DNA from: an uncultured Eubacteriales bacterium
Lineage (GTDB): Bacteria; Bacillota; Clostridia; Oscillospirales; Oscillospiraceae
Direction: 5' to 3'
Assembly (NCBI GenBank): GCA_900546075.1
Contig: URBH01000005.1
Span: 1-59,521 of the forward strand
Length of the DNA: 59,521 nt
The notes beneath the pieces are model-generated. The model ran no database searches and was not told the origin of the DNA. It worked only from the letters and a program-made list of their open reading frames with translations. Positions 42,465-50,478 of the stretch are shown in pieces (position 1 is the stretch's first letter; every line of letters begins with the position of its first letter). A program made the translations under genes and the position numbers.

Positions 42465-43231
42465 TTGTCGACCCTTTCTGCCTTGCGGCATTTTCCGGTT
42501 TCCGAATCGATGGTAAACAGCACGGCCTCGATCTTGGCCGCGCCCTCCGCCCAGCGGTAGCGCTCCGGCAGATCGCCCCGGAATTTGGCGATGGACAGCT
42601 CCGGCCGGATGCCCAGAACGGAGTCCCGGGGGCCGGTCATGCCCAGGTCTGTGACGTAGCCGGTTCCCTTGGGCAGCACCCGGGCGTCCGCCGTGGGAAC
42701 ATGGGTGTGGGTTCCCCACACGGCGCTGACCCGCCCGTCCAGCATGTAGCCCATGGCCAGCTTTTCCGAGGTGGCTTCCGCGTGAAGCTCCACCAGAATG
42801 ATCTTGGCGGTGATTTCTTTCAGAATTTTGTCCACCATCAGGAAGGGGTTTTCCGGGCCGTAGTCCATATTGCACCGGCCGATCAGGTCGATGACGGCCA
42901 CGTCCCCCGCCGCCGTCTGCACCACCTGCCAGCCCCGCCCCGGAACCTGGGGGGCGTAATTGGCCGGGCGGACGATCCAGGGACAGTCGTCCATATAGGG
43001 GACAATCTCCCGCTTGCTCCAGGTGTGGTTGCCCATGGTGATGATGTCCGCCCCGGCGTCCAGAATGCTGTCCGCCTGGTTGGGGGTGATGCCCACTACG
43101 GCGGCGTTTTCCCCGTTGACCACCGCGAAATCCGCGTGATACTGCCGCTTCATCTGCCGCAGATTCCGCCGGATCTGCTCCAAGCCCGGATTGCCCACCA
43201 CGTCGCCGACCGCCAATACCCGAAAGTCCAT
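42455..43231 (-). CDS. ymdB: YmdB-type 2',3'-cyclic nucleotide phosphodiesterase
   Basis: A 258-residue metallophosphoesterase: MDFRVLAVGDVVGNPGLE with the first Asp, VVNGENAA, DIITMGNHTWSK, and VELHAEATSEK, GTHTHVPTAD with His ligands. YmdB hydrolyses 2',3'-cAMP/cGMP and affects biofilm and RNA turnover in Bacillus. Start 43231 has GGAGG upstream; the extra N-terminal residues in the longer frame are not family-like. It heads the operon ymdB-yhaO-yhaN. Confidence 0.94.
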   Translation of the reverse strand: MDFRVLAVGDVVGNPGLEQIRRNLRQMKRQYHADFAVVNGENAAVVGITPNQADSILDAGADIITMGNHTWSKREIVPYMDDCPWIVRPANYAPQVPGRGWQVVQTAAGDVAVIDLIGRCNMDYGPENPFLMVDKILKEITAKIILVELHAEATSEKLAMGYMLDGRVSAVWGTHTHVPTADARVLPKGTGYVTDLGMTGPRDSVLGIRPELSIAKFRGDLPERYRWAEGAAKIEAVLFTIDSETGKCRKAERVDKWD

Positions 43232-43351
43232 AGCTGCCTCCACACAAATACTGGAATATACGTTCATTATAGTACAGAATCCCCACTTTCGCAAGCCTTA
43301 AGACGCAGAAAGGCAGAAGCGCGGCCAAATGCCGACGCTTCTGCCGGAAAA

Positions 43352-44659
43352 TCAGTCTTTTTTGCCCTTTACCAGAAAAATTGCGACCAGGGAGCTGACC
43401 AGCAGCAGATACGGATAGAACAGATACCGCATGATGGAGAACGCCGACAGGGCGAAGCCCATTTCCGCCGCCGCCGAGATGGCCACCAGCATCTGCGCGC
43501 CGTAGGGGATGATGCCCTGGAAAATGCAGGAGAAGGTGTCCAGCAGGCAGGCCGTGCGGGAGGGGGAGATGCCGTAATCCTCGCTCATTTCCTTGGCAAT
43601 GGGGTTTGCCATGACGATGGCGACGGTGTTGTTGGCGGTGGCGATGTCCATAGCGCCTACCAGCAGACCCATGCCCAGCTGGCCGCCCTTTTTGCCCCGG
43701 AAGACCGTCCGGATGAAGCGCAGCAGCGCGTCAAAGCCGCCGTAGACCCGAATCAGGGCGCACATCGCGGCCACGAGAATGGCCACCATGCTGGTCTCAA
43801 ACATGCCCGCCGCGCCGTTGCCCATACTGGCGAGCAAACCGGTGGCCTCCACCTGGCCGGTCAGGAGCATGATGACGGCGCCGGAAACAATGCCCGTCAG
43901 CAGAACGACAAAGACGTTGATTCCCGCGATGCCTCCCGCCAGAACCAGAACGTAGGGGATAATCTGAAGAAGATCGTAGTGTTCGTCAATGGGCGCGGTG
44001 TCATGCCCCATGGTCAGAAGCAGAATCAGCGCCAGCGTGGCAATGGCCGCGGGCAGGGCAATCCAGAAATTGCCCTTGAACTTGTCCCTCATGGCGCAGC
44101 CCTGACCGTTGCAGGCGGCAATGGTGGTGTCGGAGATGAAGGACAGGTTGTCGCCGAACATGGCCCCGCCCACGACGCTTCCGGTACACAGCGCCGTGTC
44201 AAAGCCGGACGCCTGGGCGACCTCCAGGGCGATGGGCATGATGAGGGTGATGGTGCCGACGGAGGTTCCCATAGCGGTGGAGACAAAGCAGGCCACCACA
44301 AACAGCACCGCCACGGCAAACCGGGCGGGGATGATGTCGAGCATGAAGTAGGCGACGCTCTGGGCGGAGCTGCGCCCCACCACGCCGACGAACGCCCCTG
44401 CCGTGAGGAAGATCAGCAGCATGGTGATGATGTTCTTATCTCCCACGCCCTGCCCCATGATGACGAGCTTTTCCTCAAAGGGAACCGCCCGGTTCTGAAG
44501 ACAGGCTACTAAGATAGCCACGAGAAACGCGATGACGATGGGGATGTTGTAAAAGCCCATGGGGATGTGCAGACCGTACTCAAACAGCAGCCCCAGCCCG
44601 AGATACAGCACGAGAAAAACGCCGATGGGCAGCAGCGCGATGGGATTCCCTTTTTTCAT
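43352..44659 (-). CDS. NhaC-type Na+/H+ antiporter family protein
   Basis: A 435-residue membrane protein with about 11-12 helices. Signature stretches include FVSTAMGTSVGTITLIMPIALEVA, GSVVGGAMFGDNLSFISDTTIAAC and MDIATANNTVAIVMANPIAKE. These match the NhaC branch of the ion-transporter superfamily, which exchanges Na+ for protons, or in some members amino-acid-derived anions (malate/lactate type). Exact substrate is not readable. GAGAGG precedes the start. The AraC regulator is upstream on the same strand with a 12-nt gap. Confidence 0.88.
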   Translation of the reverse strand: MKKGNPIALLPIGVFLVLYLGLGLLFEYGLHIPMGFYNIPIVIAFLVAILVACLQNRAVPFEEKLVIMGQGVGDKNIITMLLIFLTAGAFVGVVGRSSAQSVAYFMLDIIPARFAVAVLFVVACFVSTAMGTSVGTITLIMPIALEVAQASGFDTALCTGSVVGGAMFGDNLSFISDTTIAACNGQGCAMRDKFKGNFWIALPAAIATLALILLLTMGHDTAPIDEHYDLLQIIPYVLVLAGGIAGINVFVVLLTGIVSGAVIMLLTGQVEATGLLASMGNGAAGMFETSMVAILVAAMCALIRVYGGFDALLRFIRTVFRGKKGGQLGMGLLVGAMDIATANNTVAIVMANPIAKEMSEDYGISPSRTACLLDTFSCIFQGIIPYGAQMLVAISAAAEMGFALSAFSIMRYLFYPYLLLVSSLVAIFLVKGKKD

Positions 44660-44671
44660 GTTCCAAACCTC

Positions 44672-45823
44672 TCAACGTACAGATTTTGCGTATTCTGTGG
44701 GGGTAATGCCGAACTTCTCCTTAAACTGCCGGGAGAAATGATGCACCGTGGAATAGTGGAGCTGGGCGGCGATCTCCGTGAAGTTCAGGTTGTTTTCCCG
44801 GATCATCTGCTTGCTCTCCTGCAGCTTGATCCGGCGGATGTATTCGCCGGGGGAAATTTGCAGATTTTTGTGGAACAGCGCCGTGAGATAGCTGGGGCTG
44901 ACGTCCACCTGCCGGGCGACCAGCGGCACCGACAGCTTTTCCCGGATGTGAGCGCTGATAAACTGCTGCGCCTGACGGATGATCTCGTTCTCGCTGTGGA
45001 CGGCGTTGGCGGTTTGCAGCTTCCCGGCCTTGGGGGATGCGGCCTCCCGCTGAAGCCGGAGCAGCAGCAGATTCAGCTGGTAGAGGATGATGTCGTTGGA
45101 GTAGGCGTCCATAACCTCCTGCTCCCGGAGCATATTTTGCAGCAGCGCCGCCACGCTCTGGGGCGCAGTGAATTTCCGGTTCAGCAAAGGGGCAAGATCA
45201 ACGCCGCTGACATCAAAGGAAATGGTCACAAATCGGGGGGCGACACCGATGTCGGCGTACTGCATGTGCCACTGCCCCGGGCCGTAGAGGACGATGTCTC
45301 CCTGCCTGAGCAGAAGATCCTGCCCGTCCACCACGCTGTGCAGTGCGCCCTGATCCACGTAGGTCAGCTCGGTCATAGGGTGGGATTCCCCGGAAAACAG
45401 GAAGCCCTGTTCCTTTTCCTGGTAGAAGAAGGTGTAAATGCCCTCCACCCGCAGCTGATGATCCACCCGGGCGCTGCCGAGGGCGCGGCGTCCCAGCTCC
45501 TCCGGCGGCTCCTGAGCGGACACCATCACCGTGGCGTCCCCCTGAAACGGCTCCAGGAGGAAATAAATCCCTTTGCGGACGACGGCGGGCTTGTCCAGAT
45601 AGAAGCGCTGGTAGGTTTCCCCGTCCGTGCTGGCGGACAGAACGCTCATGCCCATGCCGCAGCTGATCCGGGTCTCCGACGCGGCGCGGTAGACCACCGC
45701 CTCCGTCCGGGACAGCCGCATGGCGGCAGCATCGTCCCGGAACAGATTCCTGTCCGTCTGGGTGCGCTCGGACGGAACGCTGCCAAAGCAGCGGAACGTG
45801 ACCTGATTCAGGTTTCGGATCAT
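44672..45823 (-). CDS. AraC-family regulator with cupin-like sensor
   Basis: A 383-residue regulator. An N-terminal region of about 150 residues has no assigned fold. It is followed by an AraC-type cupin sensor (about 150-235, LTYVDQGALHSVVDGQDLLLRQGDIVLYGPGQWH) and two C-terminal helix-turn-helix units (about 285-383, SVPLVARQVDVSPSYLTALFHKNL ... NFTEIAAQLHYSTVHHFSRQFKEKFG). ATG 45823 has GGGAG 9 nt upstream. It is co-oriented and nearly contiguous with the NhaC-type antiporter, its probable target. Confidence 0.9.
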   Translation of the reverse strand: MIRNLNQVTFRCFGSVPSERTQTDRNLFRDDAAAMRLSRTEAVVYRAASETRISCGMGMSVLSASTDGETYQRFYLDKPAVVRKGIYFLLEPFQGDATVMVSAQEPPEELGRRALGSARVDHQLRVEGIYTFFYQEKEQGFLFSGESHPMTELTYVDQGALHSVVDGQDLLLRQGDIVLYGPGQWHMQYADIGVAPRFVTISFDVSGVDLAPLLNRKFTAPQSVAALLQNMLREQEVMDAYSNDIILYQLNLLLLRLQREAASPKAGKLQTANAVHSENEIIRQAQQFISAHIREKLSVPLVARQVDVSPSYLTALFHKNLQISPGEYIRRIKLQESKQMIRENNLNFTEIAAQLHYSTVHHFSRQFKEKFGITPTEYAKSVR

Positions 45824-45920
45824 GGAAATCAACTCCCGGATAAAAATAGCTCGCGCAAACCGGCCGTAGCCGTATCAGAATCATTATATCGAAAAAAGAA
45901 GGGAATGGCAAATGGTTTTC

Positions 45921-46059
45921 CGCCGTGTTCCGAAAAACCGTCAAAACGCCCAAAGAACGGTGATTCCTGCCATACACCGTACCGATGTTCCCGCAGGAAA
46001 ACGCCCTGCCCAGAGCGGAAAACGCAGGTTGGTCATTTCGACGGTTTTCGGGAACGGCG
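45921..46059. repeat. Imperfect inverted repeat flanking ~100 bp
   Basis: CGCCGTGTTCCGAAAAACCGTC (45921-45942) is an imperfect inverted match to 46040-46059 (two length differences). The interior repeats the word GGAAAACG. No gene is seen between the AraC start and the obg 3' end (45824-46140). It could be a degenerate miniature element. Confidence 0.4.
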
Positions 46060-46078
46060 AAATGACGTGCAGATAATA

Positions 46079-46114
46079 CCAGCCGTGGCAGGCCGCAGAC
46101 CTGCCCCGGCTGGG
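46079..46114 (-). terminator. Hairpin downstream of obg
   Basis: CCAGCCG-TGGCAGG pairs with CCTGCC-CCGGCTGG across a CCGCAGA loop. On the minus strand GTATTATCTGC follows, so termination strength is moderate. Confidence 0.6.
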
Positions 46115-46140
46115 GTGACAGCGATTCAAAAAGCGTCGCT

Positions 46141-47415
46141 TTACCGCTGATATTCAAACTCAAAGTCGTAAATATCCACGGTGTCCCCGTCGGCGATGCC
46201 CATTTCCTCCAGGCGGGCGAACAGACCCACCTTGCGGAGTTGCTGGTCGAAATAGTTCCGGGACTCGTAGTCCTCGAAATTGATGTTCTGCACCAGCCGT
46301 TCCAGCCAGGTACCGGTGACCAGCCAGGTGCTGCCGTAATGCTCAATGTCGAAGGCGTTGGGGTCGGTAGGCTCGGCGATGACCTCCACGTACTCCGGCT
46401 CGTAAATGGTCACGGGGGGCAGGGTACGCAGCCGCTCGGCTACCGCCCGCATAAGATTCCGGGTGCCCACGGTGGTGCCTGCGGAAATTTCGTACAGCTC
46501 ACAGCCCGCTTCCCGGGCGGCGGCGCGGAGCCGCTCCAGATTGTCGCTGTCCGGGGGCAGCAGGTCGGTCTTGTTGGCGGCCACGATCATGGGGCGGTTG
46601 CTGAGATCAACGCTGTAGTTTTTCAGCTCCGCGCAGATGGCGTGAAAATCCTCCACGGGGTCGCGCCCTTCGCTGCCGGACACGTCCACAACGTGAACAA
46701 GCAGGCGGCACCGGTCGATGTGCCGGAGAAAATCATGCCCCAGACCCGCGCCCTCGGCGGCTCCCTCAATGATGCCCGGGATGTCCGCCATGACGAAGGA
46801 CACACCCTCGTCCACGTAAATCACGCCCAGATTGGGATACAGGGTCGTAAAATGGTAGTTGGCAATCTTCGGGTGGGCGTTGGAGGTGACGGAAAGCAGG
46901 GTGGATTTGCCCACGTTGGGGAAGCCCACCAGGCCCACGTCCGCCAGAAGCTTTAATTCCAGAATCACGTCCCGCTCCTGGCCCTTGAGACCGGCCTTGG
47001 CAAACCGGGGAACCTGACGGGTGGGAGTGGCGTAATGGGCATTGCCCCAGCCGCCCCGTCCGCCCTTGGCGAGGATGGAGTCCTCGCCGGTGGACATGTC
47101 CACGATGATCTGATTTGTTTCGGCGTCCCGGACGACGGTACCCCGGGGAACCTCGATGATCAGGTTTTCCCCCCGTTTGCCCGCCATTTTCCGGCCTTGA
47201 CCGCTGACACCGGCGGCGGCCTGGTACTTGCGCTTGTAGCGGAAATCCAAAAGGGTGGACAGGTTGTCGTTGACCCGGAGAATGACGCTTCCGCCATGTC
47301 CGCCGTCGCCGCCGTCCGGGCCGCCGGAGGCCACATATTTTTCCCGGTGGAACGCCACCGCTCCATCGCCGCCCCGTCCGCCGATGACGGTGATGCGCAC
47401 TTTATCCACGAACAT
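46141..47415 (-). CDS. obg: Obg/CgtA GTPase
   Basis: A 424-residue essential GTPase. The glycine-rich Obg fold (1-158) is seen in VIGGRGGDGAVAFHREKYVASGGPDGGDGGHGG. The G domain follows with GFPNVGKST (G1), DIPGIIEGAAEGAGLG (G3) and NKTDLL (G4). A C-terminal OCT domain (about 345-424) ends in DGDTVDIYDFEFEYQR. It binds the 50S subunit and couples ribosome assembly to (p)ppGpp. AGGAGG precedes ATG 47415. It sits downstream of the L21-Prp-L27 genes, as in Bacillus (rplU-ysxB-rpmA...obg). Confidence 0.97.
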   Translation of the reverse strand: MFVDKVRITVIGGRGGDGAVAFHREKYVASGGPDGGDGGHGGSVILRVNDNLSTLLDFRYKRKYQAAAGVSGQGRKMAGKRGENLIIEVPRGTVVRDAETNQIIVDMSTGEDSILAKGGRGGWGNAHYATPTRQVPRFAKAGLKGQERDVILELKLLADVGLVGFPNVGKSTLLSVTSNAHPKIANYHFTTLYPNLGVIYVDEGVSFVMADIPGIIEGAAEGAGLGHDFLRHIDRCRLLVHVVDVSGSEGRDPVEDFHAICAELKNYSVDLSNRPMIVAANKTDLLPPDSDNLERLRAAAREAGCELYEISAGTTVGTRNLMRAVAERLRTLPPVTIYEPEYVEVIAEPTDPNAFDIEHYGSTWLVTGTWLERLVQNINFEDYESRNYFDQQLRKVGLFARLEEMGIADGDTVDIYDFEFEYQR

Positions 47416-47462
47416 AGTTGTACGTCCTCCTAATCTATGGAAGTACGGGTACTTCCCTTTAT

Positions 47463-48227
47463 TCAGCCGATTCTGCTGGCCAGCTCGAAAGCCAGCAGGG
47501 CAATTTTTTCCTTGTCTGATAGCCGGGCGTGTCCGGACAGGCTTCTGGGGTCCCATTGGGGATGGTCCAGATTGTCCCCGGCGTAGAAATACTGGAAAAA
47601 TTCCACACCCCGGAAATTACATACGGCCTGCATGGCCGCACACTCCATCTCCACGCACACCGCGCCCATGCGCCGCCGGGCGGCGACCTTTGCGGGGGTT
47701 TCCCGGTAAAAGGCGTCTGTCGTCCAGGTGACGCCCCGGACATAAGGATACCCAAATTCCCGGAGAACCTCGATAAATTCGGGAATGTAGCGGGTATTGA
47801 CGTCGATCAGATCCTCCGCCGGTAGGTAATGGTAGCTGGTACCCTCGTCCCGGATGGCTTTTGTGGGGATGATAATGCCGCAGTCCTCGATTTTCCTGTC
47901 CAGAACGCCGCAGTTGCCCAGCAGAATGATCCGCTTGGCGCCCATGGCGATGATGTCCTCGAACTGCCCCACACAGGCGGGCGCGCCGACTCTGGCCTTG
48001 CAGAAGCCCAGTCGCTTTTCGCGGTAGTGAACCGCATAAACCGGCCAGACGCCGTCCGCGTCGTGGGTCTCGGCAATGACCTGACCCTCCAGAAGCGCGG
48101 CCACGGAGGCAAAAAGTCTGTGGGAAAAGACGGAGATCACCGTTTCCGGGAAATGTTCCACCGGCTTATGGATAAAGTCCGGGTTGATGACGGCGCGGGG
48201 CGTGGGGTCAAATTCCGTTAACAGCAC
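47463..48227 (-). CDS. Nucleoside phosphorylase (PNP/UDP family)
   Basis: A 254-residue nucleoside phosphorylase-like protein with KRLGFCKARVGAPACVGQFEDIIAMGAKRIILLGNCGVL as the phosphate/base region and VCVEMECAAMQAVCNFRG as the conserved Glu-Met-Glu ribose-binding motif. It is expected to cleave purine or uridine nucleosides with phosphate to base and ribose-1-phosphate. Start is GTG with GGAGG 8 nt upstream. It lies between the rpmA terminator and obg, so it may form a unit with obg. Confidence 0.88.
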   Translation of the reverse strand: MLLTEFDPTPRAVINPDFIHKPVEHFPETVISVFSHRLFASVAALLEGQVIAETHDADGVWPVYAVHYREKRLGFCKARVGAPACVGQFEDIIAMGAKRIILLGNCGVLDRKIEDCGIIIPTKAIRDEGTSYHYLPAEDLIDVNTRYIPEFIEVLREFGYPYVRGVTWTTDAFYRETPAKVAARRRMGAVCVEMECAAMQAVCNFRGVEFFQYFYAGDNLDHPQWDPRSLSGHARLSDKEKIALLAFELASRIG

Positions 48228-48287
48228 GGCTGTGCCTCCTTCCTGTGTATGCGCACAACGGCGCGATGTTATTTCAGCGTTTCCCTA

Positions 48288-48326
48288 TAAAAAAGGCTGC
48301 CGCAATTTGTGCTGCGGCAGCCTTCC
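48288..48326 (-). terminator. Terminator of the rplU-prp-rpmA operon
   Basis: AAGGCTGCCGCA and TGCGGCAGCCTT pair across an 8-nt loop; on the minus strand it ends CCTTTTTTAT. Confidence 0.92.
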
Positions 48327-48340
48327 TTGTCCAGATGATC

Positions 48341-48622
48341 TTACTGCTCGGCGTACACGGAGCACTGCCGGCGATCCTTGCCCAGACGCTCAAACTTGAC
48401 GGTGCCGTCAACCTTGGCGAACAGGGTGTCGTCCTTACCGATGCCCACGTTGACACCGGGATGGATGTGAGTGCCTCTCTGGCGAACCAGAATGTTGCCG
48501 GCCAGAACGAACTGACCGTCGGCACGCTTCACGCCCAGACGCTTGGACTCGGAATCACGGCCGTTCTTGGTGGAACCGCCGCCCTTGTGGTGAGCGAAGA
48601 ACTGAATACCAATCTTCAGCAT
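48341..48622 (-). CDS. rpmA: Ribosomal protein L27 with cleavable N-terminal extension
   Basis: A 93-residue L27 with MLKIGIQFFAHHKGGGSTKNGRDSESKRLGVKRADGQFV..., matching the family throughout. The first nine residues, ending FFA, are the Firmicute extension removed by Prp so that the mature GGGST tail can reach the peptidyl-transferase centre. The protease gene is immediately upstream in the same operon. GGAGG precedes the start. Confidence 0.98.
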   Translation of the reverse strand: MLKIGIQFFAHHKGGGSTKNGRDSESKRLGVKRADGQFVLAGNILVRQRGTHIHPGVNVGIGKDDTLFAKVDGTVKFERLGKDRRQCSVYAEQ

Positions 48623-48626
48623 GGTG

Positions 48627-48953
48627 TTACACCTCCAAAACTTCGATATTATCAGGATAGTCGTCCCGCAGCGAACACAGAGTCACCAGCATTCCGGCAA
48701 GCACTGCCTGAACGGTGTCCTCCTCGTCGCAGGACGCGGGGAGGGTCAGGGTGATGCGGTTATCTTCCCCATCCTTGACCCGAACCTTGGCCTTGGCGCC
48801 GCACACATCGTTGATGGTGGCTTCGGCCATGGTAACGACAGCGGAGACGGCGGCGCAGACAATGTCTCTTCCCGGCTCGTCATAATCGCTGTGACCCGAG
48901 ACGGAGAATCCGGTGATCCTCTCGCCCTCGGTGAAAAATTCGCATCTTGTCAT
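48627..48953 (-). CDS. prp: Prp ribosomal-processing cysteine protease
   Basis: A 108-residue DUF464/YsxB protein. The conserved catalytic His is in VSGHSDYDEPGRDIVCAAVSAVV and the Cys in DIVCAAVS. It cleaves the N-terminal extension of L27 (gene downstream), an essential step in Firmicutes. It lies 3 nt from the L21 stop and 4 nt from the L27 start. Confidence 0.96.
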   Translation of the reverse strand: MTRCEFFTEGERITGFSVSGHSDYDEPGRDIVCAAVSAVVTMAEATINDVCGAKAKVRVKDGEDNRITLTLPASCDEEDTVQAVLAGMLVTLCSLRDDYPDNIEVLEV

Positions 48954-48956
48954 AAA

Positions 48957-49268
48957 TTACAGAGCGATCTTGGTGATCTCCACCTTGGTGTAAGGCTGGC
49001 GATGACCGATGTGCTTCTTCTCGTTCTTCTTGGACTTGTAGCGGATGATGTCAAGCTTCTTGCCCTTGCCGTTCTTGACGACCTTGGCCTCAACGCTGGC
49101 ACCCTCCACAGTGGGAGCGCCGATCTTGGTGTTCTCGCCGTCCAGGACAGCCAGAACCTGGTCGAACTTGACGGTAGCTTCGGCTTCCGCGCCCAGCTTT
49201 TCCACGAACACGACGTCGCCCTCGGCTACGGTGTACTGCTTACCACCGGTTACGATAACTGCTTTCAC
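48957..49268 (-). CDS. rplU: Ribosomal protein L21
   Basis: A 103-residue L21 with KAVIVTGGKQYTVAEGDVVFVEKL at the start and KKLDIIRYKSKKNEKKHIGHRQPYTKVEI near the end. GTG 49268 is preferred because it gives the family's length and has AGGTG 5 nt upstream; an in-frame GTG at 49277 would add three residues. First gene of rplU-prp-rpmA. Confidence 0.97.
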   Translation of the reverse strand: MKAVIVTGGKQYTVAEGDVVFVEKLGAEAEATVKFDQVLAVLDGENTKIGAPTVEGASVEAKVVKNGKGKKLDIIRYKSKKNEKKHIGHRQPYTKVEITKIAL

Positions 49269-49279
49269 TTGTTTCACCT

Positions 49280-49365
49280 ACTTTAATTGTGTAGTCTCGC
49301 TCTGGGGGCGCGGTGATTTTGGACGCACCGACTGAAAGCCCCTTCAATGCGGCCTATCCATTCTA
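49280..49365 (-). promoter_or_regulatory. Possible L21 leader RNA
   Basis: The 5' region before rplU contains GC-rich complementary words (GGGGCTTTCAGTCGGTG, GCGCCCCC) and Firmicutes often carry an autoregulatory L21 leader here. I can see pairing potential but no diagnostic motif. Confidence 0.35.
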
Positions 49366-49479
49366 GCATTGCGTAAAGAAAAAGTCAAGAAGTTTCTGGG
49401 ACTTTTTCTTGCGTTTTTCGCTGACTTTTGCTATACTGCCAATGGAATCGCAAATCTTTCCCCGGGAGGTGACTGCTCT

Positions 49480-49839
49480 GTGAAAACAAAAACCTGGATA
49501 GCCCTCATCGCGGCCATAGCGGCGGTTTGCCTGGGGCTGAGCGCTTTTCTCCTGCTGCCCGGCGGCGATGCCGGTTACGCCCAGATCAGCAGCGGGGGAA
49601 AGGTCGTCAAAACCGTGAATCTGCGTATCGATCAGCAGTTCACCGTCACCGGGGAAACCGGCGGCAGCAACACCGTCACCGTCCGGGACGGGCGTATCGC
49701 CGTCACGGCGGCGGACTGTCCCGACCACTACTGCATGGAGCGCGGCTTTTGCAGCGGCGGTACGCCGATCGTGTGCCTCCCAAACCGCCTGGTGATCCGG
49801 TTCCTGGGGGAACAGAGCGTTGACGCGGCAGCGGGATAA
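49480..49839 (+). CDS. NusG domain II-like exported protein
   Basis: A 119-residue protein. An N-terminal hydrophobic helix (TWIALIAAIAAVCLGLSAFLLLP) is followed by a small beta domain with Cys residues in DCPDHYCMERGFCSGGTPIVCLPNRLVIRF, the pattern of the NusG_II family of small membrane-anchored proteins. Function unknown; the family is often near redox/electron-transport genes, not so here. Start GTG 49480 has GGGAGGTG upstream. Confidence 0.8.
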   Translation: MKTKTWIALIAAIAAVCLGLSAFLLLPGGDAGYAQISSGGKVVKTVNLRIDQQFTVTGETGGSNTVTVRDGRIAVTAADCPDHYCMERGFCSGGTPIVCLPNRLVIRFLGEQSVDAAAG

Positions 49840-49855
49840 TTTCTGGAAAAAACCC

Positions 49856-49884
49856 TTGACAAATGGCGATAGGTTGTGTATACT
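49856..49884 (+). promoter_or_regulatory. tRNA-Val promoter
   Basis: TTGACA (49856-49861), 17-bp spacer, TATACT (49879-49884), about 29 bp before the tRNA. Confidence 0.9.
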
Positions 49885-49912
49885 AATCAGGCATTCAGTT
49901 GAGTGCGCTGAC

Positions 49913-49989
49913 GGACGATTAGCTCAGCTGGCTAGAGCATCCGCTTGACGTGCGGAAGGTCATAGGTTCGAGTCCTATATCGTCCACCA
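49913..49989 (+). tRNA. tRNA-Val (anticodon GAC), CCA encoded
   Basis: The 7-bp acceptor stem GGACGAT/ATCGTCC is perfect. D-arm TAGCTCAGCTGGCTAGAGC, anticodon arm TCCGC-TTGACGT-GCGGA with GAC, and T-arm ATAGG-TTCGAGT-CCTAT are all present, with 3' ACCA encoded. It reads GUC and GUU. The right side of this gene is where base composition drops, so it is a likely integration site for the island. Confidence 0.97.
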
Positions 49990-50000
49990 AACATAAGAAA

Positions 50001-50044
50001 TCCGAACTTCTTCCCTGTGAGGGATGGGTTCGGGTTTTTTGTTT
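50001..50044 (+). terminator. Terminator after tRNA-Val
   Basis: CCGAAC (50002) pairs with GTTCGG (50028), inner CCCT/AGGG pairing, then GTTTTTT. Confidence 0.85.
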
Positions 50045-50110
50045 ATATCAGAGATATTTCATATTGAGTTTTGTGCCAGCAGTGCCGGGTTGACACCAGT
50101 CTGCTGGCAC

Positions 50111-50353
50111 TTATTTTATTTCCTGTTCCAGTTCATCGAACTCCTTTGTGGAGAAGAATTCACCCAGCGTAATTTCCAGCCCATCGCAGAGCTTTTTGAT
50201 CGTAACTGTTCCTGGATTTTTGCTTTCTCCGTTTAGGATGCTTTTGACTGTAGCTTGAGGAACGGCGGAAATATTACTGAGTGCATTGGGCGTGATTTTA
50301 CGTTCTTTGCACAACTGGCGAATACGATTTGCGATGGCTTCTCTTGTATCCAT
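50111..50353 (-). CDS. XRE-family HTH repressor
   Basis: A 79-residue helix-turn-helix protein: IRQLCKERKITPNALSNISAVPQATVKSILNGESKNPGTVTIKKLCDGLEITLGEFF, a full Cro/C1-type fold with little else. CCGGAGG lies before ATG 50353. It is divergent from the recombinase. The intergenic region holds dyads of ATTAGTGA, its probable operators. Confidence 0.92.
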   Translation of the reverse strand: MDTREAIANRIRQLCKERKITPNALSNISAVPQATVKSILNGESKNPGTVTIKKLCDGLEITLGEFFSTKEFDELEQEIK

Positions 50354-50406
50354 AAAAACCTCCGGGCGATTTATCACTGCTATGATACATCGTCCGGATT
50401 TTTAAC

Positions 50407-50460
50407 ATTAGTGATACTTCACTAATCGAAAACAATATGCTATATTAGTGATATACCACT
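50407..50460. promoter_or_regulatory. ATTAGTGA operator dyads between XRE and recombinase
   Basis: ATTAGTGA-TACT-TCACTAAT is a perfect dyad at 50407-50426. A second related copy, ATTAGTGATATACCACT, is at 50444-50460, and a half-site TATCACT lies near 50374. The placement fits repression of both divergent genes by the XRE protein. Confidence 0.65.
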
Positions 50461-50478
50461 GTCCATATCATACAACAG

